Below, one piece after another: positions 1 through 7,424 of a stretch of 64,000 nt of DNA (within the stretch, counting starts at the first letter, position 1; every line of letters starts with the position of its first letter). A program made the translations under genes and the position numbers. This DNA comes from Kitasatospora humi (GTDB lineage Bacteria; Actinomycetota; Actinomycetes; Streptomycetales; Streptomycetaceae). The stretch lies in assembly GCF_020907985.1 (NCBI RefSeq), contig NZ_JAJJPA010000033.1, positions 1-64,000 on the forward strand, written 5' to 3'. Under the pieces are notes generated by a model. It saw only the letters and a program-made list of their open reading frames with translations, ran no database searches and was not told the origin of the DNA.

Positions 1-30
1 CAGCGCCCGGGCGGTGCCGCCCGGGCGCTG
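1..30. terminator. Perfect hairpin at the window edge
   Basis: Two 14-base arms (cagcgcccgggcgg and its exact reverse complement) are separated by only two bases, so the real stem is about 13 bp with a tetraloop. No T-run follows, as is usual for actinomycete terminators. It lies downstream of the alcohol dehydrogenase stop at 98 and of whatever gene lies before the window, so it may serve as a bidirectional terminator. Function is inferred. Confidence 0.6.
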
Positions 31-97
31 CTCGCCCGACCGCTGTTTCCGTGCGAACCGTCCACGACCGAGCACCATCGGTAACGAAGAGAGGCAA

Positions 98-1231
98 CTA
101 TCCGCGCATCACCAGCACGGGTTGGACGACCTCCCCGGCCAGCGCGTCCTCAGCGGCGCGTTCGATCTCGTCGAAGGGGTAGCGGCGGACCAGCTTGTCC
201 ACGGGCAGGCGGCCACCGCGGAACAGCTCCACCAGGGCGGGCAGGAACCGCTGCGGCACGCTGGCACCCTGGTTGATGCCGACGATCCGCGGGCCTCGTT
301 CCAACAGTTGCGGGACGTCGATCCCGACCTCGGTGCCCCGCGGCGGTGCGCCGGCCACGCCCAGCACACCGCCGACTGCCAGCACGGTGACCGCTTTCCG
401 CAGCGCCGCCACCACGCCGCCGGCCTCCAGCGCCCGGTCGGCGCCATGGCCGTCGGTCAGCTCCTCGACGGCCGCCACGGCGTCCTGCTCACTGGCGTCG
501 ACGACGTCGGTGGCGCCCAGTTCGCGGGCCAGTTCCAGCCGGGCCGGGTGGAGGTCGACGGCGATGATCCGGGTGGCCGGGGTGAGCCTGGCGGCCATCA
601 CGGCCGCCAGGCCGACCCCGTCGGCCCCGAAGACGACCAGTGTGTGCCCCGGCTCGGGGCGCAGCACGTTCAGCACCGCGCCGGCGCCGGTCTGCACTCC
701 GCAGCCGAGGGGGGCCAGCGCTTCGGCGGGCAGGCCTCGGGGCACCGGCACCACATTGCGGTCCGAGGCCAGCGCCAGGGTGGCGAAGGACGACTGCCCG
801 AAGAACTTGCCGTGCAGCGACCGCCCGGCGTCGTCCCAGAGCACCGGCGAGCCGTCCAGGCGGCGGCCGCCGAACAGGTTGAGCGCCTGCCAGTGCACGC
901 ACTGCACCGGGCTCAGCTCCCGGCAGGCCGGGCAGGCGCCACAGGAGTCGAAGCTGAGCAGCACCCGCTCACCGCGGGTGGTCGTGGTGACGGCGTCGCC
1001 GACAGCGGCGACCGTACCGACGCCCTCGTGACCGAGCACGCCGGGCAACGGGAACGGAGTGTGACCGGCCCGCCCGCTCAGGTCGGTGTGGCAGATGCCG
1101 ACGGCCTCCAGCTCCACCAGCACCTCGTGCGGGCGGGGATCGTCGAGCTGGATCGGCTCCAGGCCGAACGCCTGACCGGCGGACCGGGCGATGGCAGCGG
1201 TTGCGGTTGCGGTTGCGGTTGCGGTCGACAT
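98..1231 (-). CDS. Zinc-dependent alcohol dehydrogenase, aryl-alcohol type (MDR family)
   Basis: A 377-residue medium-chain dehydrogenase that should oxidise an alcohol or reduce an aldehyde with NAD(P) in the cytoplasm. The catalytic-zinc region reads GICHTD (Cys47) and is followed by LGHEG. The structural-zinc cysteines are CGACPAC plus a fourth Cys soon after, and the Rossmann dinucleotide fold starts at VVFGADGVGLAAV. The length is normal for the family. A purine-rich ribosome site (AAGGGAGAG) stands five bases before the ATG. The N-terminus carries a Thr-Ala repeat (residues 3-12) encoded by a hexanucleotide repeat and not needed for the fold. Directly upstream lies a decayed oxidoreductase. 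The natural substrate cannot be read from sequence; benzyl-type alcohols are a guess from similarity. Confidence 0.9.
   Translation of the reverse strand: MSTATATATATAAIARSAGQAFGLEPIQLDDPRPHEVLVELEAVGICHTDLSGRAGHTPFPLPGVLGHEGVGTVAAVGDAVTTTTRGERVLLSFDSCGACPACRELSPVQCVHWQALNLFGGRRLDGSPVLWDDAGRSLHGKFFGQSSFATLALASDRNVVPVPRGLPAEALAPLGCGVQTGAGAVLNVLRPEPGHTLVVFGADGVGLAAVMAARLTPATRIIAVDLHPARLELARELGATDVVDASEQDAVAAVEELTDGHGADRALEAGGVVAALRKAVTVLAVGGVLGVAGAPPRGTEVGIDVPQLLERGPRIVGINQGASVPQRFLPALVELFRGGRLPVDKLVRRYPFDEIERAAEDALAGEVVQPVLVMRG
1197..1226 (-). repeat. Hexanucleotide tandem repeat in the dehydrogenase N-terminus
   Basis: Four exact copies of gcggtt and one gcggtc (plus-strand view) sit just inside the start codon of the dehydrogenase and encode the alternating Thr-Ala tail. 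Because the unit is six bases long, copy-number change alters the length of the N-terminus but not the reading frame. Confidence 0.9.
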
Positions 1232-1285
1232 GGCTCTCCCTTGTTCGACTCATTCCTCTTGCGCAGGCGTTGATTTGACCGCCGA

Positions 1286-1900
1286 TCAGCCCCTCGGCCC
1301 GCCCGGTCGGGCGGTGCGCAGCGCCTGGGCCGCGATGGTCAGGGTCGGTGGGGGACAGCGGAGGACGGGACGAAGCCGCCGTCCACCCGGTAGCGGTTGC
1401 GCAGCTGGTGACTGCGGCAGAACGGATCGGGCACCGAGCGTGCCTCGTCCGGCCCGGCGTCCGTGGTGCCGCACTGGTGACCGGTCGCGTCGATGCCCGT
1501 CCGGCGGGCGGCCACTGGCGGACAACCGGCTCGGAGCGGCATTCGGCGCGCGGCCCGCGGTAGCTCGCGGTGCGCACGCAGGATGGCCGGCTCCCGACGC
1601 AGCTTGGTCTGGCCGGCGGCGCCGGGGCGACCCGGGGTCCGGATCGGGCAGGTCCTCCGACGGGACCCACCAATCGAGGCTATGCGCGGTGAGCCCGGCC
1701 CGCAGCCCGTGGGGGCATGCGGCGGGCAGCATCACGGGGCGCCCTCGGCCCAACAGTCGCAGGTTGCCGCGCGGGTACCGGCCGCCGCGGCCGTGGTGGT
1801 GGCTGTCGTTGACGGCGAGGCTCTTCCGGAGGGGTGACCGGAGTGCGACGGCGCGGAACCACGGCCACCGGCGCGCTGCTGTTGTGCGGCATCAGGTGGC
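1286..1900 (-). pseudogene. Decayed GMC-family FAD oxidoreductase, C-terminal part
   Basis: Three frames on the minus strand each hold a piece of the C-terminal half of a glucose-methanol-choline oxidoreductase, in the right order. Around 1640-1760 one frame reads GLRAGLTAHSLDWWVPSEDL, like the substrate-domain strand of the family. Around 1370-1470 another frame reads GHQCGTT and then DPFCRSHQLRNRY and VDGGFVPSSA, the conserved H-GTT and N-Y-V-D-G-S-F-P-S segment. The final piece LTIAAQALRTAR near 1320-1350 is back in the first frame. At least two frameshifts separate these pieces, and no N-terminal FAD motif (GxGxxG) is visible upstream before the next gene. It cannot make a working enzyme. 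Confidence 0.7.
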
Positions 1901-2018
1901 GGACGACCGGTCCTGAGCCGTTGGCGAGACCGTCCGGATGCCGCCCGGCCGGCCGGCCGTCCGCCCGGGCACACCGCTGCGCCGCCCCGGCCCCCGGCGA
2001 ACCGTAAACTCCCAGCTC

Positions 2019-2351
2019 ATGACCGTGACCCGCTCGATCCTCTTGTTCCTGCTCTCTGCCGTGTTGGAGATCGGCGGCGCCTGGCTGGTCTGGCAGGGCG
2101 TCCGGGAGCACCGGGGCTGGGCCTGGATCGGGGCCGGCGTGGTGGCGCTCGGGGCGTACGGCTTCGTCGCCACCCTGCAGCCGGACAGCCACTTCGGCCG
2201 GGTGCTGGCCGCGTACGGCGGCGTCTTCGTGGCCGGCTCGCTCGCCTGGGGCGTGGTCGCCGACGGCTTCCGGCCGAGCCGCTACGACCTGATCGGCGCC
2301 GCGATCTGCCTGGCCGGGGTCGCCGTCATCATGTACGGACCGCGCCGCTGA
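2019..2351 (+). CDS. ynfA: YnfA/UPF0060-family small membrane protein
   Basis: 110 residues with four predicted membrane helices, the size and layout of the YnfA family, which belongs to the small multidrug resistance-like transporters. It starts with RSILLFLLSAVLEIGGAWLVW; the conserved glutamate of the first helix (AxxExxGxxLVW) is present, followed by a YGF...PDSHFGRVLAAYGGVF region and a C-terminal GAAICLAGVAVIMYGPR helix, all characteristic. The ATG at 2019 is chosen because it begins right at the first helix; an open frame extends further upstream but has unlike composition. A role in small-molecule efflux is inferred from the family. Confidence 0.88.
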   Translation: MTVTRSILLFLLSAVLEIGGAWLVWQGVREHRGWAWIGAGVVALGAYGFVATLQPDSHFGRVLAAYGGVFVAGSLAWGVVADGFRPSRYDLIGAAICLAGVAVIMYGPRR

Positions 2352-2502
2352 CCTGCGGCCGGCTCCAGCCCAGTCGCGGCCCACGCGCTGACCGTCGGCC
2401 GTACCGGGGTGCCACGGTGCCACCCCTGCTGAGCGGCACTGACGGCCGGCACTAGTCTGTGGCGCGTCGGCGAAGGATGATCACCCGTGGGGGACACCAC
2501 TC

Positions 2503-3252
2503 ATGAGTACCGTTCAGCCCGTTCGGGTGTCGTTCGGGGTGCTACGGAACAACCGCCGCCTGCTGGTGTTCCCGCTCCTCAGCGGTGCCGCGTTCGCACT
2601 GGCCTCCGGTGGCGCGGCGGTGCCGACGCTCCTTCGGGACCGGGCCGAACCGTGGCCGTCCACCTCCGATGCGGTCTCCCTGGGAGTCGGCTATCTCCTG
2701 TCGGGATTCGTACTCACCCTGTGCAGTGCGGCGATGATCTGCGCGGTCGATGCCGTGCTGCGGGGAGAGCCCGCCCGGATCGGCGTGCACTGCCGGCGGG
2801 CCCTGCGGCACTGGCGGCGGCTGCTGGCGTGGAGCCTGCTCAGCACCACGGTTCTGCTGCTCGTCCGACAGTTGGAGCGGATCCCGTTCGTCGGCTGGAT
2901 GATGGACGAACTGTTCGGTGCCGGATGGACCGTCGCCACCTACCTGGCGCTGCCGGCCATGATGATCGACGGCCTCGGAGTGGTGGAGGGAACCCGTCGG
3001 TCGGCGCGGATGGCGCGCGAGACCTTCTCCCGGCGGGTGTACGGCTCGCTCTGGATCGCGCTGCCCCTGGTCCTCTCGGTGCTCCTCGGATTCGTGGCGT
3101 TCATGCTCGGCGTGGAGTCGAACGACGTCGCGCCCGCCGCCGCGGGTGGACTGGTCGCCGTGCTGCTCTTGGTGGGTGCGCTTCTGGTGGGGGCGACGGT
3201 CTCCGGAATCTTCCGCACCGTGCTCTACCGGGACGCGTCGACGGCAGCCTGA
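2503..3252 (+). CDS. Conserved actinobacterial integral membrane protein (DUF6159-like)
   Basis: 249 residues with about five to six hydrophobic segments (roughly 20-40, 58-80, 105-125, 140-155, 185-210, 218-240) and short Arg-rich loops, suggesting an inner-membrane protein. It resembles a family of unknown function that I recall as DUF6159; that name is from memory. A ribosome site (gtggggga, 2487-2494) precedes the ATG by about eight bases. Its 3' end runs into a short tandem repeat and then the tail of a TetR regulator. No catalytic or transport motif is visible and no function is claimed. Confidence 0.7.
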   Translation: MSTVQPVRVSFGVLRNNRRLLVFPLLSGAAFALASGGAAVPTLLRDRAEPWPSTSDAVSLGVGYLLSGFVLTLCSAAMICAVDAVLRGEPARIGVHCRRALRHWRRLLAWSLLSTTVLLLVRQLERIPFVGWMMDELFGAGWTVATYLALPAMMIDGLGVVEGTRRSARMARETFSRRVYGSLWIALPLVLSVLLGFVAFMLGVESNDVAPAAAGGLVAVLLLVGALLVGATVSGIFRTVLYRDASTAA

Positions 3253-3254
3253 TC

Positions 3255-3290
3255 CTCCAGGTCCGGTACTCCAGGTCCGGTACTCCAGGT
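3255..3290. repeat. Short direct repeat between convergent genes
   Basis: Two exact copies of a 14-bp unit (ctccaggtccggta) and a partial third copy (ctccaggt) fill the space between the membrane-protein stop and the TetR stop. They show no dyad symmetry strong enough for a terminator. Confidence 0.85.
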
Positions 3291-3291
3291 G

Positions 3292-3852
3292 TCAGTCTCC
3301 GGCGACCAGTGCCCGCACCCCCGCCGCCAGTTGCGCCGCGACCGCCTCCGGCTCCCCGAGCGCCGCGCCCACCATCGCGCCGTCCCGCAGCAGCATCAGC
3401 ACCCCGGCCCGCTGCTCCGGCTCCGGCACCCCGGCCGTCCGCAGCCACTCCTCGAACAGCCCGAGCAGCCACTCCCGGTGCTCCGCGATCGCCCGCGCCA
3501 CCGGGTGCGCCGGATCCGGGTACTCTGCCGCCGCGTTGACGAACGGACACCCGCGGAACCCCGGACCGCACATCTCCTGCCCCAGTCGGCTCACCAGCAG
3601 CGCCAGCCCCTGCTCCCCCGTCAGGCCGCCGGCCGTCGCCGCCGCGGCCTCGGCCCGCACCCCGGCGTCCCACGCCTGGATGTAGCTGCGGACCAAGTCC
3701 TCCTTGCTCGGGAAGTGCCGGTAGAAGGTGGCCCGGGTGACCCCTGCCTCGGTCACGATCCGGTCCACTCCGACCGTGTGGATCCCCTCGGCGTAGAACA
3801 GACGGGTGGCGGTGGCGAGGAGGCGCTCACGGGCGGGGGACGGTGTACTCAC
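3292..3852 (-). CDS. TetR/AcrR-family transcriptional regulator
   Basis: 186 residues. The N-terminal helix-turn-helix (residues about 8-52) is typical: ARERLLATATRLFYAEGIHT, VDRIVTEAGVTRATFYRHFP, SKEDLVRSYI. The C-terminal ligand-binding half contains a CGPGFRGCPFVNAAAEYPD segment, seen in the subgroup of TetR proteins that often sits next to redox genes; the two cysteines could be redox-sensitive, but that is inference. It is divergent from a peroxiredoxin gene, and the 74-bp gap holds a perfect inverted repeat, so it probably represses itself and the peroxiredoxin. Confidence 0.92.
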   Translation of the reverse strand: MSTPSPARERLLATATRLFYAEGIHTVGVDRIVTEAGVTRATFYRHFPSKEDLVRSYIQAWDAGVRAEAAAATAGGLTGEQGLALLVSRLGQEMCGPGFRGCPFVNAAAEYPDPAHPVARAIAEHREWLLGLFEEWLRTAGVPEPEQRAGVLMLLRDGAMVGAALGEPEAVAAQLAAGVRALVAGD

Positions 3853-3880
3853 AGCTGCGACCGTACTACGATGCGCTGGG

Positions 3881-3894
3881 AGAACGAACGTTCT
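3881..3894. promoter_or_regulatory. Inverted repeat, likely TetR operator
   Basis: The sequence agaacgaacgttct is a perfect dyad: 6-bp arms agaacg/cgttct with a 2-bp centre. It lies in the gap between the divergent TetR and peroxiredoxin genes, where an autoregulating TetR dimer would bind. Assignment is by position and symmetry only. Confidence 0.6.
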
Positions 3895-3926
3895 GCCTCC
3901 CTTCCGGCTACAGACGAGGACCCTCG

Positions 3927-4412
3927 ATGGCCAAGTCCCCCGAACTCGGTTCCCCGGCCCCGGACTTCACCCTCCCCGGCCTGCTGCTCACCGGTGAAGG
4001 CGCCGCCGAGCGCCGCGACTACCACCTCGCCGACGCCAAGGGCAGCCCGCTGGTGCTGGTCTTCTACCCCGGCGACAACACCCCCGTCTGCACCAAGCAG
4101 CTCTGCTCCTACACCTCCGACCTGGACCGGTTCCGCGACCTCGGCGCCACCGTCTGGGGCATCAGCCCGCAGGGCCTGGAGAGCCACGAGGCCTTCGCCC
4201 GCCAGTACGACCTGCGCTTCCCCCTCCTCGCCGACCCCGAGCGCACCGTCGCCAAGGCGTACGGCATCGCCGTTCCCGGCCTCGGCCTGCGCCGGTCCGT
4301 CTTCATCCTCGACGCCGACGGCACCGTGCGGTGGCGCCACATCGCCCTGGCCGGCCTCACCTTCCAGCAGACCGACACCCTGACCGCGCAGCTGGCGGCG
4401 CTGCGCGCCTGA
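3927..4412 (+). CDS. Peroxiredoxin of the Bcp/AhpC-TSA type
   Basis: 161 residues. It should reduce hydrogen peroxide or organic peroxides using a peroxidatic cysteine and a thioredoxin-like donor. The motif FYPGDNTPVCTKQLC fits the Bcp signature, with Cys55 as the peroxidatic residue and Cys60 in the position of the resolving cysteine of E. coli Bcp. The Pro-x-x-x-Thr-x-x-Cys geometry is intact, and a conserved Arg (LRRSVFILD) lies downstream. The ATG at 3927 begins right before the thioredoxin-fold strand; the longer open frame upstream overlaps the operator. The divergent TetR gene and the palindrome between them suggest redox-responsive control. Confidence 0.92.
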   Translation: MAKSPELGSPAPDFTLPGLLLTGEGAAERRDYHLADAKGSPLVLVFYPGDNTPVCTKQLCSYTSDLDRFRDLGATVWGISPQGLESHEAFARQYDLRFPLLADPERTVAKAYGIAVPGLGLRRSVFILDADGTVRWRHIALAGLTFQQTDTLTAQLAALRA

Positions 4413-4483
4413 GGCCCGCGTCAGCCCGTCGATCAGGGCGATCCGGCGCGACGGCCGTCATCCTCGGCACCGCGACAGCCTGG

Positions 4484-5041
4484 TCACCCGAGGTGCAAGG
4501 CCCTGGAGCACTGCCGCAGCGCATAGCTGCCGAAGTCGTCGGCGAGCCGCTCGGGGCCGCCGCGAACGGCCGAGCCCGGATCCCAGACGACGACCGGGTG
4601 TTCGCCGTCGGCGTCGCGCCACGCGGTGTCGAGTGACACCAGCCCACCCATGCCGTCGTACTGGATGACCAGGAGTTCGCGCGGAAAGCGCTCGTCGGTG
4701 CGGGCGTCGAGGGTCGCCCCGACCGTGCCGAGGAGGGCGTCGCCCATGGCCGCCGTCCGGTAGATGCCGGGGAAGTCCATCCCGTCGGCCTCGCAACTGC
4801 CGAGCTCCGCGAGGAAGTAGCGGTAGGAGGGCGGGAACGCGGCGTCGAGTTCCCGCTCGGCCCGGGCGAGGTCCGCGGGGCCGAGCCCACGGGTCCACCG
4901 GCAGCTGTCGGGATGCTCCCGCAGCAGCCGGACCAACGCGACGACGGCTTCCACACCACGCACTGCCCGCACCCTCCGACTTCCCTCCGACGAGGATCCA
5001 GAGGCTACGGGCAGCTGCGCACGGGGACGGCCCCGGGTCAC
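4484..5041 (-). CDS. SMI1/KNR4 (SUKH) family protein
   Basis: Up to 185 residues. The central part (about 45-175) has the SUKH features: LGPADLARAERELDAAFPPSYRYFLAELGS, DFPGIYR, and later QYDGMGGLVSLDT and VVVWDPGS. SUKH proteins are often immunity proteins for polymorphic toxins in bacteria, but no toxin gene is adjacent, so the role is open. The GTG at 5041 overlaps the TGA of the upstream 72-residue gene (GTGA), suggesting coupled translation. The first roughly 35 residues are unlike the family and a later GTG is possible. Confidence 0.82.
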   Translation of the reverse strand: MTRGRPRAQLPVASGSSSEGSRRVRAVRGVEAVVALVRLLREHPDSCRWTRGLGPADLARAERELDAAFPPSYRYFLAELGSCEADGMDFPGIYRTAAMGDALLGTVGATLDARTDERFPRELLVIQYDGMGGLVSLDTAWRDADGEHPVVVWDPGSAVRGGPERLADDFGSYALRQCSRALHLG

Positions 5042-5256
5042 TCCTCGAAGCTCTGCCGCACCACCCGCTCGGCCGCCTCCTCCTCCGCGGCGACCGGGGA
5101 CACCTCGCTCAGTGTGTCCAGATCGGTGTCCTCGATCAGCTCCGTCTCCCAGGCCTCGGCCAGCTGGGCCTGCTTCTCCGGAGATTGCGCCCGCACCCTT
5201 TCGAGACTGGCGGGGCTGAGAGCGGCGAGGAAGCGGGTGAGCTCGTCGTCAGGCAT
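5038..5256 (-). CDS. Small acidic protein of unknown function
   Basis: 72 residues, strongly acidic in the second half (AWETELIEDTDLDTLSEVSP, EEEAAERVV), predicted largely helical, no cysteine, no membrane segment or signal peptide. It is followed by the SUKH gene with a GTGA overlap, so the two are probably one transcriptional unit. Adapter or antitoxin-like roles would be guesses. The ATG at 5256 begins MPDDELTRFL with no alternative start nearby. Confidence 0.6.
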   Translation of the reverse strand: MPDDELTRFLAALSPASLERVRAQSPEKQAQLAEAWETELIEDTDLDTLSEVSPVAAEEEAAERVVRQSFEE

Positions 5257-5403
5257 GATGACCTACCGGAGGCTGGGGGGCGGATTCACCGGCAGGTGTT
5301 CCAGGACGGGATGCGAGCCATGCCGAGCGCCCCCACGTGCCACCCGAACGGCGGCACCAGGGCCCGACAAGGGTGTCCGTGCCATCGGCATCCACGGGGG
5401 ACA

Positions 5404-5669
5404 TCAACTCGGTTCGCCGGGCCGGTATTTGGCCCACACGCGCTTGCCGATTCCGCTGCCCGGACTCACCCCCCATTCCGCCGCCAGCGCCTCGATCAGT
5501 TGCAAACCGCGCCCCGTCTCCTGCTGGTCCGTCGCCTGGCGCGGGATCGGGACCATGGCGCTGGCATCCTCGATCGCAACGTAGAGGAAGTCGTCGTACA
5601 ACCTGAAGCCGTACCAGATGCGCGCTCCAGGCCGCGAACCGTGCTTCAAGGCGTTGGTCACCAGCTCGC
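5404..5669 (-). pseudogene. RsbW-like ATP-binding protein, C-terminal half (split by an integrative element)
   Basis: This is the 3' portion of a HATPase_c (GHKL) anti-sigma-type protein. It begins inside the N-box at VTNALKHG and keeps the G1/G2 region DASAMVPIPR, TGRGLQLIEALAAEWGV and the final KRVWAKY. In this frame a TGA occurs only six codons upstream of the N-box, in DNA that belongs to the inserted element, so the first 57 residues are missing here. They lie at 9007-9177 on the same strand. Joining the halves at the shared 8-bp core gives a continuous 142-residue protein with an intact SELVTNALKHG N-box. Confidence 0.85.
5662..5669. other. Left attachment-site core (attL)
   Basis: The 8-bp sequence cagctcgc occurs here and again at 9007-9014. 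Both copies lie at the codons for Ser-Glu-Leu of the split ATPase gene. To its left the host gene continues (C-terminal part); to its right is element DNA. The pair marks the ends of an integrated element. Confidence 0.75.
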
Positions 5670-5770
5670 AAGCTAATCCCAGAACTCACCTATGCTCGCC
5701 GTCAGATGATCTTGGTGAGTGGGGCGGGGGTAGGCGGCGGCTCCGACTCCCGTCAGCGGTCGGCAAGAGG

Positions 5771-5943
5771 CGAGGGAAGCTTTGGGCGGTGTCCTGCCGG
5801 TGGTGGGGTCGGGCATGGCCGGGGGGCCGTAAGCTGCTGCGGCTCGGTCAGGGCTTCTGGGCCTGACCGCAAGTTGGCCGAGTGGCCCCCCGGCCTTGCC
5901 CGACTCGGGTTCCACCACGGGGAGGTGCGTAAAGCTTCCCTCG
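5771..5943. repeat. 173-bp long imperfect inverted repeat
   Basis: The ends are a perfect 13-bp inverted pair: cgagggaagcttt at 5771-5783 and its complement at 5931-5943. Inside, a 20-base stretch around 5810-5826 (tcgggcatggccggggggcc) pairs with 5883-5904 with one mismatch. A GTGGTGG segment (5800-5806) pairs with CCACCAC (5912-5918), and cggtcagg (5845-5852) pairs with cctgaccg (5862-5869). The whole block can therefore fold into one long cruciform with a short loop near 5857. It contains no convincing gene. It resembles a MITE or palindromic intergenic element. Confidence 0.8.
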
Positions 5944-6018
5944 ACGGCGCCAGCCACAATGCGGCGACCCCGAGGGTACGGTGTCCATACCTCGGGGCCG
6001 CCCACTTATGATGTGTGT

Positions 6019-6222
6019 TTAGACGTTCTGCAAATTCCCGGCCTTGATCTCGCCGATGAACGCGCCCCAGGAGTTCTCGGGGAACACGAGTGAGGGTCCG
6101 CTAGGGTCCTTGCTGTCACGAACTGGAACGGCTACACCTGCGGCGTGGGCAACCTCGACGCATTCGGAGTTAGCGTTGCTGTAGCTGGACTTGAACCAGC
6201 TCACCTCTACCAGATCATGCAT
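6019..6222 (-). CDS. DUF397 domain protein
   Basis: 67 residues with the DUF397 pattern: VSWFKSSYSNANSECVEVAHA, VPVRDSKDPSGPSLVFPENSW and F..EI near the end. These small proteins are nearly always encoded beside an XRE/DUF5753 regulator in streptomycetes and modulate it (established for the WhiJ and AbaA-type loci). The ATG at 6222 overlaps the TGA of the upstream XRE gene by eight bases, so translation is probably coupled. It lies inside the integrative element. Confidence 0.9.
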   Translation of the reverse strand: MHDLVEVSWFKSSYSNANSECVEVAHAAGVAVPVRDSKDPSGPSLVFPENSWGAFIGEIKAGNLQNV

Positions 6223-7096
6223 TACCCAGGCTCCTTGCTGCGTCAGAAATAAAGCTACTCGACTGCTCTTTGTCGAGAGCTGCATCCCAAATGCTATTGA
6301 ATGTCGCCTCGTAGAGGTCGACCTCTTTTGGCTTATCCAAGTAGATGTCTCCGGCGTAGCCGTCTGCGTATACAGTCGGCGGCTCGCTTTCCTCGCCTTC
6401 CGGCGTGCGAGGAAAGCGAAGGATGCTGAAGGCACCAGACAGAACCCCGAGGTGGAGCCCGGCCTTGAACGGGACAACCCGGAGGTCAACGTGCCGCGAG
6501 GCGTCCAGCAGCCGAGCAAGCTGCTCGGCCATCACCTCACGGGATCCAATTTGTCGACTGAGCGCCGCTTCACTGAGTGCAATCCTCAAGGTCGGCGCGC
6601 CAACGGCGCGGTTCAGAATTGCCTGGCGCGCCACACGGAGCCGAGCGCGGCGCTCGATCTCGCCATCCTCATCACCGGGTCGACCGGCTCGGATGATTGC
6701 CTGCGCGTAACCCTCTGTCTGCAAGAGACCGGGAATCAGACCCGTTTGATAGGTCTTGATCTCTGAAGCGGCCTGCTCCAGTCCGATATAGAGGTCGAAG
6801 CCTTCAGGAATTACATCCTTGAAGCTGTACCACCAGTCACGATTCTTCGTCTCCCTGGCAAGGTCAGTGAGAGCCTGGCTGACATCTGGCGCGGCGCCGT
6901 AAACGCGGCACATACCCTCGACTTCGAGTGCTCGCACAGAGGTGCGGCCAGTCTCAATTCGCCACAGCTTCGCCTCCGACATCTCGAACACGGTCGCGGC
7001 ACGACGGACCGTGTATCCCGCGTCGTTTCGCAGCCGTTGTAGGTGCCGACCCAGCTGCCGGCGCGGCACGGTTGATCCAATCGGACTGTCCGTCAC
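6215..7096 (-). CDS. XRE-family regulator with C-terminal DUF5753 domain
   Basis: 293 residues from a GTG at 7096. That start is chosen because an excellent ribosome site (AAGGAGGGG) stands seven bases before it; an upstream ATG would add 21 unrelated residues. The helix-turn-helix is at about 14-70 (LGRHLQRLRNDAGYTVRRAA, EMSEAKLWRIETG). The rest is the DUF5753 ligand-like domain (EIKTYQTGLIPGLLQTEGYA; RQAILNR; LRVVPF; GAFSILRF). It forms an operon with the DUF397 gene and is divergent from an ATP-binding protein. The shared promoter region has an 11-bp inverted repeat at 7161-7171/7238-7248. Such loci act in developmental or antibiotic control in Streptomyces; the target here is unknown. Confidence 0.93.
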   Translation of the reverse strand: MTDSPIGSTVPRRQLGRHLQRLRNDAGYTVRRAATVFEMSEAKLWRIETGRTSVRALEVEGMCRVYGAAPDVSQALTDLARETKNRDWWYSFKDVIPEGFDLYIGLEQAASEIKTYQTGLIPGLLQTEGYAQAIIRAGRPGDEDGEIERRARLRVARQAILNRAVGAPTLRIALSEAALSRQIGSREVMAEQLARLLDASRHVDLRVVPFKAGLHLGVLSGAFSILRFPRTPEGEESEPPTVYADGYAGDIYLDKPKEVDLYEATFNSIWDAALDKEQSSSFISDAARSLGNA

Positions 7097-7424
7097 AAGC
7101 CACCCCTCCTTGCCCCACGGCGGGGCTGTCCAGCATCTGAAATGAAAGCACTCGCGCATTCAAAGTGCAAGGTCGCATGCTGTTCGAGAGGTTCGAACTG
7201 TGCTTGTCCAACGAATGAGGGCTTTCACCTACAACGGCTTGCACTTTGCGGCTAGCGAGGCGCAGACTACACGCAGTTGGGGTGGCCGTACGGATTGTGA
7301 TCATGATGGCCCGTCAGTCGGGCATCGCTTTGCCTTGGCACTCTCCGCCACCCACCCCATGCAAAACCCCCGCGACCGCGTGACCGGTCCGGGGGCGTGG
7401 CCAACCTGACGAAAGCAGGTCGAC
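7097..7424. promoter_or_regulatory. Divergent promoter region with an 11-bp inverted repeat
   Basis: This 328-bp gene-free, relatively AT-rich region separates the divergent XRE and ATP-binding genes. caaagtgcaag (7161-7171) is repeated as its exact reverse complement at 7238-7248. Between them gttcga occurs twice in direct orientation (7182-7187 and 7191-7196), the second as the perfect palindrome gttcgaac. These are candidate operators for the XRE protein; no binding data are available here. Confidence 0.5.

Noticed and set aside
1197..1226. Phase-variable simple repeat
   Set aside because: The unit is six bases, so slippage would not switch the gene on or off; only the Thr-Ala tail length would change.
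4484..5256. Toxin-immunity pair
   Set aside because: The SUKH protein suggests immunity, but no toxin domain was found in the adjacent genes; the small acidic protein has no toxin features.
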